From: Chlorobium sp.
Lineage (GTDB): Bacteria; Bacteroidota; Chlorobiia; Chlorobiales; Chlorobiaceae
Length of the DNA: 64,000 bases
Direction of reading: 5' to 3'
NCBI GenBank assembly: GCA_005862285.1
Contig: SZXW01000010.1
Span: 310,001-374,000, forward strand
Shown: piece by piece, positions 18,531 through 29,663 of the stretch
How the letters are laid out: each line of letters opens with the position of its first letter
Position numbering within the stretch: position 1 is the stretch's first letter
Notes under the pieces: model-generated
Told to the model about the DNA's origin: nothing
The model's input: only the letters and a program-made list of their open reading frames with translations
The model's database searches: none
Made by a program: the position numbers and the translations under genes

Positions 18531-19826
18531 ATGGAACAGACAATAACCCAGAAAATCCTTGCCAGGGCAGCAAACCGGAAGTTCGTAGATGCCGGGGAGA
18601 ACGTCTGGCTCAACGTCGATATACTGCTGACACACGATGTCTGCGGCCCGCCGACATTCGATATCTTCAAGGAGGAGTTCGGTCCTGACGCGAAAGTCTG
18701 GGACACTGAAAAGATCGTGGTCCTTCCCGACCATTACATTTTCACGGCCAACGAACATGCTCACCGCAACATCGACCTGCTCAGGCAGTTCGCCAAAGAA
18801 CAGAACCTGCCGAACTACTATGATGTCGGAACAAACCGTTACAAGGGCGTCTGCCACGTCGCGCTTGCCGAGGAAGGGTTCAACCTGCCCGGCACGGTAC
18901 TGTTCGGCACCGACTCACACACCTGCACCTCAGGCGCGTTCGGCATGTTCGGCACCGGTATCGGCAACACCGATGCCGCCTTCATTCTCGGCACCGGCAA
19001 GCTTTGGGAAAAAGTGCCTGAATCGATGAAGTTCACTTTCGACGGCGAAATGCCGGAATATCTGACGGCCAAGGACCTGATCCTGCAGATCCTCGGCGAT
19101 ATCGGTACCGACGGAGCCACATACCGCGCCATGGAATTCGACGGTGAGGCGGTCTTCTCCCTGCCTATGGAAGAAAGGATGACGCTCACGAACATGGCCA
19201 TCGAGGCCGGCGGCATGAACGGCATCATCGCAGCCGACAGCATCACCGAAGCCTATGTGAAGTCGAAGACATCGAAACCGTACGAGATTTTCCAGAGCGA
19301 TCCGGGTGCTCGCTACCACAGTAAATACCGCTACAACGTTCGTGAGCTCGAGCCTGTCGTCGCACAGCCGCACAGCCCGGAAAACAGGGCAACGGTAAGA
19401 AGCGTGCAGGGCACGAAAATCACGAAGTCCTATATCGGCTCGTGCACCGGCGGAAAGCTCGAAGATTTCCGGATGGCGGCCAAAATCCTGAAGGGAAAGA
19501 AAGTATCGGTCCTGACCAATATCGTTCCTGCAACGGTCAAGGTCATGCAGGACCTGGAATGCGAACAGTACCAGGGAGAAACGCTTAAATCGATATTCGA
19601 AAATGCGGGCTGCAGCATCGCACTTCCTTCCTGCGCAGCGTGCCTTGGCGGTCCGGCAGACACGGTGGGACGTTCGGTCGACAACGACGTCGTGGTATCT
19701 ACAACGAACCGCAACTTCCCCGGACGCATGGGCAGCAAACATGCGGGCGTATACCTCGCATCTCCGCTCACGGCAGCCGCTTCGGCTGTAACCGGAAAAC
19801 TCACCGATCCAAGGGATTTCCTCTGA
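18531..19826 (+). CDS. leuC: 3-isopropylmalate dehydratase, large subunit
   Basis: A 431-residue aconitase-superfamily subunit carrying the 4Fe-4S cluster, with cysteines in GSCTGGKLEDF and SCAACLGGPADT. The substrate region GTDSHTCTSGAFGMFGTGIG is clear. Its length of about 430 fits the shorter, archaeal-like LeuC/HacA type rather than the roughly 466-residue enterobacterial form. It works with LeuD and, by established pathway logic, also isomerises citramalate. The gene starts 6 bases after leuA. Confidence 0.95.
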   Translation: MEQTITQKILARAANRKFVDAGENVWLNVDILLTHDVCGPPTFDIFKEEFGPDAKVWDTEKIVVLPDHYIFTANEHAHRNIDLLRQFAKEQNLPNYYDVGTNRYKGVCHVALAEEGFNLPGTVLFGTDSHTCTSGAFGMFGTGIGNTDAAFILGTGKLWEKVPESMKFTFDGEMPEYLTAKDLILQILGDIGTDGATYRAMEFDGEAVFSLPMEERMTLTNMAIEAGGMNGIIAADSITEAYVKSKTSKPYEIFQSDPGARYHSKYRYNVRELEPVVAQPHSPENRATVRSVQGTKITKSYIGSCTGGKLEDFRMAAKILKGKKVSVLTNIVPATVKVMQDLECEQYQGETLKSIFENAGCSIALPSCAACLGGPADTVGRSVDNDVVVSTTNRNFPGRMGSKHAGVYLASPLTAAASAVTGKLTDPRDFL

Positions 19827-19877
19827 TCGATGAAAGGATAAGTCAATGATTTGAATGAACTTGTAAGAAACACAGCA

Positions 19878-20444
19878 ATGGAAAACATCATTCAGGGAAA
19901 AGCCTACGTGTTAGGCAAGAATATCGACACCGACCAGATCATTCCGGCCGAACATCTCGTTTACAGCCTTTCCAAACCGGATGAGGTGAAGATGTACGGC
20001 AAGTATGCCCTTTCTGGCGTACCGCTTCCGGAAGGCGGACTTCCTGAAGGCAACATCCCGTTCGTGAAGGACGGAGAGTTCGAATCCGAGTTTGCCATCA
20101 TCGTGGCCGGCCCGAACTTCGGATGCGGATCGTCGAGGGAACACGCCCCGTTTTCACTCAAGGTTGCGGGTGCGAAAGCGATCATAGCGGAATCATACGC
20201 GAGGATCTTCTACCGCAACTGCGTTGACGGCGGCTTCGTCATTCCATATGAAACCGCTGAGCACCTTAACGAGATCGTGAAAACAGGCGACGAACTGAAA
20301 ATCGACATCGAGGCTAACACGGTAGAGAACATCAGTACGAATACCGTTTACAAGCTCAACCCTCTCGGAGATGTTTTCAGCATCGTTCATGCAGGAGGAA
20401 TATTTGCCTACGCAAGGCAGGAAAATTTAATGGCCCAGGGCTGA
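19878..20444 (+). CDS. leuD: 3-isopropylmalate dehydratase, small subunit
   Basis: A 188-residue swivel-domain subunit of isopropylmalate isomerase. It shows GKNIDTDQIIPAEHL near the N-terminus and the hallmark loop GPNFGCGSSREHAPFSL. The ATG at 19878 fits the family start; an in-frame TTG at 19851 would add nine residues. It ends 3 bases before cimA. It should form the active heterodimer with LeuC. Confidence 0.95.
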   Translation: MENIIQGKAYVLGKNIDTDQIIPAEHLVYSLSKPDEVKMYGKYALSGVPLPEGGLPEGNIPFVKDGEFESEFAIIVAGPNFGCGSSREHAPFSLKVAGAKAIIAESYARIFYRNCVDGGFVIPYETAEHLNEIVKTGDELKIDIEANTVENISTNTVYKLNPLGDVFSIVHAGGIFAYARQENLMAQG

Positions 20445-20447
20445 TTT

Positions 20448-22040
20448 ATGACCATAGGTGCAAAGCTGATAGAACTATACGACACGACACTTCGCGACGG
20501 CACGCAGGGTGAGCACATTACCCTGTCGGTGCAGGACAAGCTGCTCATCGCCGAAAGGCTCGACGAGTTCGGAATGGACTTCATCGAAGGCGGATGGCCG
20601 AGCAGCAACCCGAAAGACGAGGAGTTTTTCATCAAGGCCCGCAACCTGAACTTCAGGCATGCGAAGCTCTGCTCTTTCGGCTCGACCTCCCGGCTGGCAT
20701 CGGAAGTGGAGATCGATCCCAACCTGCTCGGGCTGGTGCGGTCCGAAACGCCTGTCGTCACCATTTTCGGCAAGACATGGAATGCACACTCCAAGAAAGG
20801 ACTTGGTATCTCCGACGAGGAAAATGCCGAGCTGATCTTCAAATCGGTGGCATTTCTCAGAAAGGAAGGACGTGAAGTCATTTTTGATGCGGAACATTTT
20901 TTCGACGGGTACAAAAGCGACCGGGAGTTCGCTTTGAAAATGATACGTTCAGCGGCAGAGGGTGGAGCATCGAGAATTGTACTCTGTGACACTAACGGCG
21001 GTACACTGCCCCATGAAGTAACCGAGATCGTAAAATCCGTACGCTCAGCAGCGAACGTTCCTGTCGGAATCCACTGCCACAATGACAGCGACCTTGCCGT
21101 TGCTAACTCCATCGCTGCCGTGATGGCAGGAGCGACGCACATCCAGGGCACGATCAACGGAATCGGCGAACGATGCGGAAACGCGAATCTCATCAGCATC
21201 ATTCCGAACGTCATGCTAAAGCTGCAGGGCCGATTCACCTTTGTCGAGCATCTGAGCCATCTGACACCCCTCTCGAACTATGTTTACGAGATACTGAACC
21301 TCCCGCCGGAATCGAAAGCTCCATTTGTAGGCAAATCAGCTTTCGCGCACAAGGGGGGAATCCATGTCAGCGCGGTCATGAAGGAAAGCTCGCTCTACGA
21401 GCACATCGATCCGTCTCTTGTCGGGAACCGTCAGCGGGTACTCGTGTCCGAACTGTCCGGACAGAGCAACATCCGTTACAAGGCCCAGGAACTCGGCATC
21501 ACGATCCCTGAAAAAAGCGAGGTGTTCAAGAAAATCGTGCACAACATCAAGGAACTCGAGCACAAGGGTTACCAGTTTGACGGCGCTGAAGCATCATTCG
21601 AACTTATCCTGCAGAAAGAACTCGGCAATTTTCAGCCCTTTTTCGAAGTGCTGGAAACAAAAGTGCACATCGAGTCAGGGAAAGATGCAAAAAACGTCGA
21701 TCAGGCAATCCTCAAGGTCCGGGTCGCCGACGAAGTGGAACTGACTGCAGCTGACGGTGACGGACCGGTCAATGCGCTCGACAAGGCATTGCGCAAGGCC
21801 CTGAGCCGTTTCTATCCTGAGATAAAGGCAATGCGTCTCGTGGATTACAAAGTGCGTGTGCTCGAGGAAAAACGCGGGACCAGCGCGAAAGTACGGGTGC
21901 TGATCGAAACAGGCAACGGCCGCACAACCTGGGGAACAGTCGGTGTTTCGACAAATATTATAGAAGCCAGCCTCCAGGCGCTCCAGGACAGCATCAATTA
22001 TCATCTCTTCATGAACAAATCAGCTGTCCCTGCCTGCTGA
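20448..22040 (+). CDS. cimA: (R)-citramalate synthase
   Basis: A 530-residue homologue of isopropylmalate synthase that joins acetyl-CoA and pyruvate to citramalate, giving isoleucine without threonine. It has YDTTLRDGTQGEHITLS at the N-terminus, the metal-binding HCHNDSDLAVANSI, FAHKGGIHVSAVM, and a C-terminal LeuA-type allosteric domain. The GTQGEH signature and length of about 530 fit the CimA subgroup (TIGR00977 type), not LeuA. It is the last gene of the operon and shares LeuCD and LeuB with leucine synthesis. A long hairpin follows. Confidence 0.93.
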   Translation: MTIGAKLIELYDTTLRDGTQGEHITLSVQDKLLIAERLDEFGMDFIEGGWPSSNPKDEEFFIKARNLNFRHAKLCSFGSTSRLASEVEIDPNLLGLVRSETPVVTIFGKTWNAHSKKGLGISDEENAELIFKSVAFLRKEGREVIFDAEHFFDGYKSDREFALKMIRSAAEGGASRIVLCDTNGGTLPHEVTEIVKSVRSAANVPVGIHCHNDSDLAVANSIAAVMAGATHIQGTINGIGERCGNANLISIIPNVMLKLQGRFTFVEHLSHLTPLSNYVYEILNLPPESKAPFVGKSAFAHKGGIHVSAVMKESSLYEHIDPSLVGNRQRVLVSELSGQSNIRYKAQELGITIPEKSEVFKKIVHNIKELEHKGYQFDGAEASFELILQKELGNFQPFFEVLETKVHIESGKDAKNVDQAILKVRVADEVELTAADGDGPVNALDKALRKALSRFYPEIKAMRLVDYKVRVLEEKRGTSAKVRVLIETGNGRTTWGTVGVSTNIIEASLQALQDSINYHLFMNKSAVPAC

Positions 22041-22062
22041 TCGAATTCAGATTCTTGTTATT

Positions 22063-22100
22063 CAGGTTACGGCGGCACCGTATGTTGCCGTCGTAACCTG
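22063..22100 (+). terminator. Hairpin at the end of the ilv-leu operon
   Basis: A 15-bp stem with one G-U pair (22063-22077 with 22086-22100, CAGGTTACGGCGGCA against TGCCGTCGTAACCTG) starts 22 bases after the cimA stop codon. No T-run follows, so it may act as a 3' mRNA-protecting hairpin or need a factor to terminate. Confidence 0.6.
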
Positions 22101-22259
22101 AACATCACTTTCCGAGTTACAGCATTAATCTTCCTGCCTTTAGTCACTCATCGGATTTTCAATCACTTTTTTATTGGTTTCAGGATAAAAGGAAGAATTT
22201 TCTTTTCACAAGTTCGTATATTAGCTTTGTTATCCCCTTCATCCCCCAGAGAAGACTTT

Positions 22260-22424
22260 ATGGAAGTATTTGAAAGAAGCGATATACATTTGCTTCTTGG
22301 TTGGGTTTTACTTGTCGGATCTTCTTACATGTTTTTCAGATTTCGCCGTTGCGTAATGCATAAGAAAAACAGATGTGACAAGAACAATAACAAGAAAAGG
22401 CGTTCCCTTTTCGATTATCTCTGA
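22260..22424 (+). CDS. Small single-pass membrane protein, 54 aa
   Basis: A 54-residue protein I do not recognise. It has a short acidic N-terminus (MEVFERSD), one hydrophobic helix (about 9-28, LLLGWVLLVGSSYMFF) and a strongly basic Asn/Lys/Arg tail. The ATG at 22260 is preceded by AGAGAAG at good distance. The positive-inside rule predicts the tail in the cytoplasm. A second small protein of the same plan is encoded 290 bases downstream. It is real only if conserved; the good ribosome site and typical topology support it. Confidence 0.5.
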   Translation: MEVFERSDIHLLLGWVLLVGSSYMFFRFRRCVMHKKNRCDKNNNKKRRSLFDYL

Positions 22425-22716
22425 TACTGCGATGCATCCCTTTTCATAATCTCTACCCGTCGCGCTGCAAGTAAATCATCCGAATATTCCCCATTTACCC
22501 TGCAGGATCACATTTTCCGGAACGCAGTTACCTTCAATAAAACAATCCGCTATCCAGCATGCAAAATGCCGGATAATCAGATAACCGGCAAGGTCTTACC
22601 GTTGATACGACAATCACGAAACCATTTATCAAGAGGAAAAATAAATCTGAAGACTCGATCCGTTATTCATATATTTGTGATTGATTGTCAACCGGCAATA
22701 CCTGGAACTGGATAAC

Positions 22717-22869
22717 ATGCTTGAGAATGTAAATGAAACGACAAAGCTGCTGATACTTTTTGCCTGGATTGTTTCTGTCAGTGCCATATTCGGTATTCTC
22801 AGCCTGCGCCGTTATCTACAGCAGAAAAAAAGAAATAATGACCATGGCGATAAACAGAACGATAATTGA
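22717..22869 (+). CDS. Small single-pass membrane protein, 50 aa
   Basis: A 50-residue protein of unknown function with acidic N-terminus (MLENVNETTK), one membrane helix (about 12-30, LILFAWIVSVSAIFGILSL) and a basic tail ending in an Asp/Asn-rich stretch. It copies the layout of the neighbour at 22260-22424 although the sequences are not obviously alike. The open frame extends 12 codons upstream from a TTG, but the ATG at 22717 suits the topology better. Confidence 0.45.
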   Translation: MLENVNETTKLLILFAWIVSVSAIFGILSLRRYLQQKKRNNDHGDKQNDN

Positions 22870-23107
22870 TATTTCCTTAAAATAGATTTTTTCATCTTTT
22901 TATCTGGACCCTGGCTGAATAAAAAATGCGCTCCGGAAAGCACCAATCTCACCCGAATACGCTTCCTGATCTCCAAACAAAAATACAGCTGCCCCCGGTC
23001 TTTTCATTCATCAATGATAACCGGCATTATTTTCATTTACGGTTTTTGTAATCCAAAATTTACACTTATTTTACTCCTTTCATCGGATATCGAAAAATAC
23101 CATAATC

Positions 23108-23779
23108 ATGAGGATCCACGACCTCGATCCTGACAACCGTCCACGAGAACGTTTCATGAGGTGCGGTTCGGCGTCACTCAGTCCGGCAGAACTTCTTGCA
23201 ATCATTCTCGGCTCAGGCACCAGGCATCTCAATATCTTGGATACCTGCAATGAAATCATTGCCCGGTTCGGGCTTGAAAAGCTCCCTGACTGCACTATCG
23301 TCGAGCTTCAGAAAGTGAAAGGGATCGGTAAAGCGAAGGCCATGCAGATCGTTTCGATATTCGAACTCAACCGCCGACTTGTTTATACCCGGAATCTCTG
23401 CAGAAAAATCAATGCAGCTCGCGATGTTTTCGAATACATGGAGGGAAGGATACATGACGATACAAAAGAGCATCTCTATGTTCTGCACCTGAACACCAAA
23501 AACCAGATCATGAAAAACGAGCTTGTCTCGGTCGGCACATTGAATGCTTCACTCATTCATCCGAGAGAGGTCTTCAAGTCAGCAATCAGGGAAAGTTCGC
23601 ACGCCATCATCCTTGTGCACAACCATCCGTCGGGTGATGTGGAGCCAAGCAATGCAGACCGGCAGGTAACAAGCCTTCTCAAACAGGCAAGCTCGATTAT
23701 ACAAATAGAGCTGCTTGACCATATCATCATAGGGAAAACAGGATGGTTCAGCTTCAGGGAAAACGCCCTGCTTGCCTGA
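23108..23779 (+). CDS. radC: RadC family protein (JAB/MPN domain)
   Basis: A 223-residue protein with an N-terminal helix-hairpin-helix region ([12 protein letters not shown], about 68-80) and a C-terminal JAMM metalloprotease-like domain. The domain has the zinc-binding signature [14 protein letters not shown] (about 174-187). The family was named for DNA repair, but its biochemical role is not established. It stands alone, with intergenic DNA on both sides. Length matches family members. Confidence 0.93.
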   Translation: MRIHDLDPDNRPRERFMRCGSASLSPAELLAIILGSGTRHLNILDTCNEIIARFGLEKLPDCTIVELQKVKGIGKAKAMQIVSIFELNRRLVYTRNLCRKINAARDVFEYMEGRIHDDTKEHLYVLHLNTKNQIMKNELVSVGTLNASLIHPREVFKSAIRESSHAIILVHNHPSGDVEPSNADRQVTSLLKQASSIIQIELLDHIIIGKTGWFSFRENALLA

Positions 23780-23935
23780 GAGGTACTTGACTGTTCCGGA
23801 TAGAATTATATCAAAATAAAAGGCAAAAAGAAGGAGATGTACAGAGCTCCGCAATGATGTTATGAAATAACACCCCTGGCATTTTCATGCCTGTACAATA
23901 TTTCCGCCTTTTTTAGCTTTGGGGTTAAGCCATCT

Positions 23936-24196
23936 TCAACCGAATGACTCGGCTTTAACAGGAAGAGTTTCAATAAGGCTTTCGACGACCGGTATTTCAC
24001 GGACGTTTTTCGCCTGCAGACCTTTCTGTGTTTTGTCCAGCTCGAAATCCACTTCAGCATCCTGGTTCAGCACCTTGAAACTCTGCTCTGAAACAATTGC
24101 TGAAAAATGAACAAAAATGTCCTCACCACCCTCAGGATTCAAAATAAATCCGTAGCCTTTTTTACCGTCGAACCATTTGACTTTACTTCTTGCCAT
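23936..24196 (-). CDS. Cold-shock domain protein
   Basis: An 86-residue protein whose first 66 residues form a cold-shock domain with both RNA-binding motifs (KKGYGFI, about 12-18; DIFVHFS, about 26-32). A 20-residue C-terminal extension follows, which is longer than in classic CspA (about 70). It should bind single-stranded RNA or DNA in the cytoplasm and act as RNA chaperone. The 200-base AT-rich region upstream is shared with the divergent sepiapterin reductase gene and could hold a cold-responsive leader, though no structure is obvious. Confidence 0.93.
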   Translation of the reverse strand: MARSKVKWFDGKKGYGFILNPEGGEDIFVHFSAIVSEQSFKVLNQDAEVDFELDKTQKGLQAKNVREIPVVESLIETLPVKAESFG

Positions 24197-24396
24197 GATA
24201 ACTTCGGGGATAATTCATTAAAATAAATCAGAGCAAAACAAAACTTAACAGGATAGCTGCAACAGGCTAAACCGCAATTAAACATATGATTTTCTCTGTT
24301 ATTTCACACCGCACGATAAAAATAACAATTGTTAATAAAAAACCATAAATTTTCAACAAGAAAAATAAAATTTTTCACTTCCAAAATACATCAAAA

Positions 24397-25128
24397 ATGA
24401 AAAACATCATAATCATAACCGGAGCCGGCAAGGGAATCGGCAGGTCCATCGCTATAGATTTTGCGAAAGAAGCCGGGAAACACAATAATTTCAATCCCGT
24501 CCTGATTCTCATATCAAGAACACTTTCAGACCTCGAGGCCCTTTCGTCGGAGTGCGGAAGGCTGGGAGCTGAAACCGAAATCTTCCATGCCGATATTGCA
24601 GACACCTCGCAAATCGGTCATATCGTCGACACAACCATCAGGCGTTACGGACGAATCGATTGCCTCGTTAACAACGCCGGGGTCGGCCGCTTCGGCCCAC
24701 TTGCAGAGCTGACGGAGGACGATTTTGAATATACCATGTCAGTCAACCTCAAAGGCACTTTTTTTCTGACACAGAAAGTCTTTCCGGTAATGGAAAAACA
24801 GCGATCCGGCCATATCTTCTTCATCACATCCATTGCTGCCCAAACCGCTTTCAAAAGCTCGGCACTTTACTGCATGTCGAAGTTCGGCCAGAAAGGTCTT
24901 GTCGAGGTCATGCGTCTGCACGCAAGAATATGTAATGTCAGGATAACGGAGGTCATGCCTGGAGCTGTCCATACTCCCATGTGGGGCAATGTCCCGGAAG
25001 AAATGAAAAAAGTCATGATGATGCCTGAGGATATTTCCGGACCGCTTGTCGGAGCCTATCTTCTGCCGGGAAGAACAACGGTTGAAGAGCTTGTTTTCAG
25101 ACCTGTCGGAGGAGACATCAATGATTGA
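24397..25128 (+). CDS. Sepiapterin reductase (short-chain dehydrogenase)
   Basis: A 243-residue NADPH-dependent short-chain dehydrogenase. It has TGAGKGIGRSIA at the nucleotide site, NNAGVGRFGPL, and the catalytic Ser-Tyr-Lys set in ITSIAAQ and YCMSKFGQKG. From memory, the sequence closely follows the structurally studied Chlorobium tepidum sepiapterin reductase, including NLKGTFFLTQ, SGHIFFITS and MMMPEDI. That enzyme makes L-threo-tetrahydrobiopterin, the side-chain form found in the glycosylated pteridines of green sulfur bacteria. The assignment is therefore more specific than a generic SDR. It is a single-gene unit. Confidence 0.88.
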   Translation: MKNIIIITGAGKGIGRSIAIDFAKEAGKHNNFNPVLILISRTLSDLEALSSECGRLGAETEIFHADIADTSQIGHIVDTTIRRYGRIDCLVNNAGVGRFGPLAELTEDDFEYTMSVNLKGTFFLTQKVFPVMEKQRSGHIFFITSIAAQTAFKSSALYCMSKFGQKGLVEVMRLHARICNVRITEVMPGAVHTPMWGNVPEEMKKVMMMPEDISGPLVGAYLLPGRTTVEELVFRPVGGDIND

Positions 25129-25210
25129 GCAAAACTGAAGCTGTTGTGGGAAAGCTCTTTTTTTTCCTGTATTTTCCCTTTTCCGTTTACGAAATATTGA
25201 TCAAAACACC

Positions 25211-25669
25211 ATGAGCCTGAAAGAAAAAATAGACCAGGACCTGAAAGACACCATGAAAAGCGGCAACAAGGACCGCCTTAACGCAATCCGTTCAATACGC
25301 GCAGCACTGCTTGAAAAAGAAGTTTCGATCAGAGTGGGAGGAAAAGCCGTACTTACCCCGGAACAGGAAATCGAAGTGCTTTCGAGCCTTGCAAAAAAAC
25401 GGCGCGACGCCATCGAGCAGTTCACTGCAGGAAACCGTCCCGATCTTGCCGTGATCGAACAGGCGGAACTGAAAGTCATCGAGGAATACCTTCCGGCACC
25501 GATGTCCGACGACGAAGTCCGGTCGGTTATCGCAGAGATTGTCGTAAAAACCGGTGCATCATCGATGAAAGACATCGGCAGAGTCATGGGTGAAGCCATG
25601 AAGACGCTAAAAGGCAAAACCGACGGCAACAAAGTGCAGGAAATCGTCAAATCGCTGCTTTCAGCATAA
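25211..25669 (+). CDS. GatB/YqeY domain protein
   Basis: A 152-residue helical protein of the YqeY family, related to the tail domain of the GatB amidotransferase subunit ([64 protein letters not shown]). In GatB this domain contacts tRNA; the free-standing form has no firmly assigned role. It is encoded 17 bases before serS, which suggests co-transcription and a link to tRNA charging. Confidence 0.9.
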   Translation: MSLKEKIDQDLKDTMKSGNKDRLNAIRSIRAALLEKEVSIRVGGKAVLTPEQEIEVLSSLAKKRRDAIEQFTAGNRPDLAVIEQAELKVIEEYLPAPMSDDEVRSVIAEIVVKTGASSMKDIGRVMGEAMKTLKGKTDGNKVQEIVKSLLSA

Positions 25670-25686
25670 CACTCTTCCCCATAACC

Positions 25687-26979
25687 ATGCTCGATATCAA
25701 TTACATCCGTCAGAACCCGGATGAGGTCGCCTTTATGCTCCGAAACCGGCAGCTCTCAATTGAAGAACCGAAAGTATCGCAATTGCTCGACCTCGATAAA
25801 AAACGCAAGGAACTTGTACAGCTGTCTGACGACCTGAAAGCCCTTCGCAACAAGGTTTCAAAGGAAATTGCAGACATCAGGAAAAGCGGTACCGGTTCGT
25901 CCGAAGAGCTGATCGGCAGAATGAAAGCCGTATCTGATGAAATCTCCGGTATGGATACCATGCTCGCACAGCTTGAAGAAGAGATGGAAAATATCCTCCT
26001 TGCTCTTCCGAACAAATTGCACCAATCCGTTCCGGCAGGACGCTCAGCCGAAGACAACCAGCTCTTCAAAGGACCTGTCGATTTCAGCTACAATCTCGAC
26101 TTTCCTCTCAAAAATCATCTCGAGCTTGGGAAATCCCTGAAAATTCTGGATTTCGAGCGGGGGGCAAAAATAAGCGGCGCTGGGTTTCCCGTTTATATCG
26201 GAAAAGGGGCCAGGCTCGAAAGGGCATTGATCAACTTCATGCTCGACCACCATACCGCCAACGGATACACCGAAATCTTTCCGCCGTTTTTCGTGAACCG
26301 GGAATCGCTGAGAGGAACAGGCCAGTGGCCGAAATTTGCCGACCAGGTGTATTACATGCAGGAAGACGACCTCTACGCCATTCCCACCGCCGAAGTACCG
26401 GTTACAAATCTGCACCGAGGCGAAATGATCGACCCGAAAGCACTGCCGATCTCTTACGCAGCATATTCGGCCTGTTTCCGCAGGGAAGCCGGAAGCTACG
26501 GCAAGGATACCAGAGGGTTCCTGAGGGTACACCAGTTCAACAAGGTGGAAATGGTGAAATTCACAAGACCGGAAGAGTCTTATGCAGCGCTTGAAGAGAT
26601 TCTCGAAAGCGCCGAAGCAATCCTTGCAGCTCTGAAAATCCCTTACCGTGTCCTGCTGCTCTGCAGCGGCGATATCAGTGCCAATGCCGCGAAATGCTAT
26701 GATATCGAGGTCTGGTCACCGGCGGAAGGAAAGTTCCTGGAAGCATCGAGCTGCTCGAACTTCGAGGACTATCAGGCAAGACGGTCGAATATCCGCTTCA
26801 AGGCAGACGGCAAGTCGAAACCCGAGTTCGTGCATACCCTTAACGGATCGGGACTTGCAACATCACGCCTGATGGTCTCCCTTCTAGAACATTATCAGAC
26901 GCCCGAAGGCACGATCCGGGTTCCCGAAGTGCTCCAGCCCTACACCGGATTTGCGGAAATCACTCAGACCGCAGGCTGA
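25687..26979 (+). CDS. serS: Seryl-tRNA synthetase
   Basis: A 430-residue class II synthetase that attaches serine to tRNA-Ser (and tRNA-Sec if present). The N-terminal long coiled coil that grips the tRNA variable arm spans about residues 30-105. The catalytic domain shows the TAEVPVTNL loop, motif 2 in [20 protein letters not shown], and motif 3 in [20 protein letters not shown]. Length is normal. It ends 11 bases before the convergent metX stop codon, with no obvious terminator. Confidence 0.97.
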   Translation: MLDINYIRQNPDEVAFMLRNRQLSIEEPKVSQLLDLDKKRKELVQLSDDLKALRNKVSKEIADIRKSGTGSSEELIGRMKAVSDEISGMDTMLAQLEEEMENILLALPNKLHQSVPAGRSAEDNQLFKGPVDFSYNLDFPLKNHLELGKSLKILDFERGAKISGAGFPVYIGKGARLERALINFMLDHHTANGYTEIFPPFFVNRESLRGTGQWPKFADQVYYMQEDDLYAIPTAEVPVTNLHRGEMIDPKALPISYAAYSACFRREAGSYGKDTRGFLRVHQFNKVEMVKFTRPEESYAALEEILESAEAILAALKIPYRVLLLCSGDISANAAKCYDIEVWSPAEGKFLEASSCSNFEDYQARRSNIRFKADGKSKPEFVHTLNGSGLATSRLMVSLLEHYQTPEGTIRVPEVLQPYTGFAEITQTAG

Positions 26980-26990
26980 GCATCGAGGGG

Positions 26991-28040
26991 TTACCTGTCA
27001 AGAAACTCCCTGACCATACGGCTTACCGTTTCCACGTCGATAAGGAAAGCGTCGTGGCCGTATGGTTCATGCAGGTAGAGAAGCCTTGAATTCGGCATAT
27101 ACCGCGCAAGTTCTTCCTGCTCCTCCCTGGGATAGAGAACGTCAGAATATATCGACAGTATCTCCACCGGCAGCTTCATGGAGGCAAGCACCTCTTCGTA
27201 CACTCCCCTGCCCCGGGCAAGGTCGTGATTGTCCATGGCTTTCGTGAGGATCACATATGTATTGGCATCGAACCGTTCGACAAGTTTCCGCCCCTGATGG
27301 TGAAGGTAACTTTCCGCCTTGAACGTGCTGCCTTTCTGGATTTCCCGGCCGAACCTTGTCTGGAAATTTTCAAAGCTGCGGTAAGTGCACATCGCCATCA
27401 TCCTCGCAGCTGCAAGACCTTTTGCCGGAGGCAGGTCCTCACTGTACCATCCGAAGTTCCAGTCCCGGTCAGCATAAATCGCCTGACGCTGAGCTTCGCT
27501 CTGGGCGATGCACCATGCGGAATGGCGTCCCGAAGCTCCCATAGGCATCAGTGCATCAACGACTTCGGGGTAGAGAAATCCCCACTCGAGCACCTGCATG
27601 CCTCCGAGGGATGCACCGACAGCGAGCTTTACCTTGTCAATTCCCAGCGATGCGAGAAGCCTTCGCTGTGCATGAACCATATCCCGTATGGTTATAGGGG
27701 GAAAGTCGGGACCGTAATGGCGTCCGGTCAGAGGGTTCGCAGAAAGTGGTCCGGTCGTGCCGTAGCAGCTCCCAAGCACATTGCTGCAGATAATGAAATC
27801 CGATGTTTCATCGAAAGCTCCGCCCTTTGAAAACATACCGTCCCACCATCCATCCGCGTCGGCAGAGCCCGTAAGTGCATGACAGATCAGCACGACGTTA
27901 TCCCTGCGTTCATTCAGATTTCCCCATGTCCTGTATGCAATACACAGCGAAGGCAGAGTTCCTCCCAGTTCGCAAATGAATGGTTCGTCCGTTTCGAAAA
28001 ATTTCGTCTTGTCAGATATATGCCCTTTATATGCGTTCAT
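26991..28040 (-). CDS. metX: Homoserine O-acetyltransferase
   Basis: A 349-residue alpha/beta hydrolase-fold enzyme that acetylates homoserine for methionine synthesis. The nucleophile elbow is in AVGASLGGMQVLEW. The acid and histidine of the triad lie near SDVLYPREEQEE and EPYGHDAFLID. It lies 4 bases downstream of metY on the same strand, so it should be controlled by the SAM-I riboswitch before metY. Serine-acetyltransferase and succinyltransferase variants exist in this family; metY next door favours acetyl-homoserine. Confidence 0.94.
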   Translation of the reverse strand: MNAYKGHISDKTKFFETDEPFICELGGTLPSLCIAYRTWGNLNERRDNVVLICHALTGSADADGWWDGMFSKGGAFDETSDFIICSNVLGSCYGTTGPLSANPLTGRHYGPDFPPITIRDMVHAQRRLLASLGIDKVKLAVGASLGGMQVLEWGFLYPEVVDALMPMGASGRHSAWCIAQSEAQRQAIYADRDWNFGWYSEDLPPAKGLAAARMMAMCTYRSFENFQTRFGREIQKGSTFKAESYLHHQGRKLVERFDANTYVILTKAMDNHDLARGRGVYEEVLASMKLPVEILSIYSDVLYPREEQEELARYMPNSRLLYLHEPYGHDAFLIDVETVSRMVREFLDR

Positions 28041-28044
28041 GCTC

Positions 28045-29558
<1,514 letters not shown>

Positions 29559-29663
29559 AAAACAAATAAAAGAACATTATGATTGGACAGTATACAACAG
29601 GGAATAGTATTTTACAAGTCACAGGAAAGAAGCACGTTATAAAATCAGTCTCTCTTTATCATC

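Noticed and set aside
22567-22590. TGCCGG...CCGGCA inverted repeat between the small membrane proteins
   Set aside because: Only 6 bp, no T-run and no neighbouring consensus; not supported as a terminator or operator.
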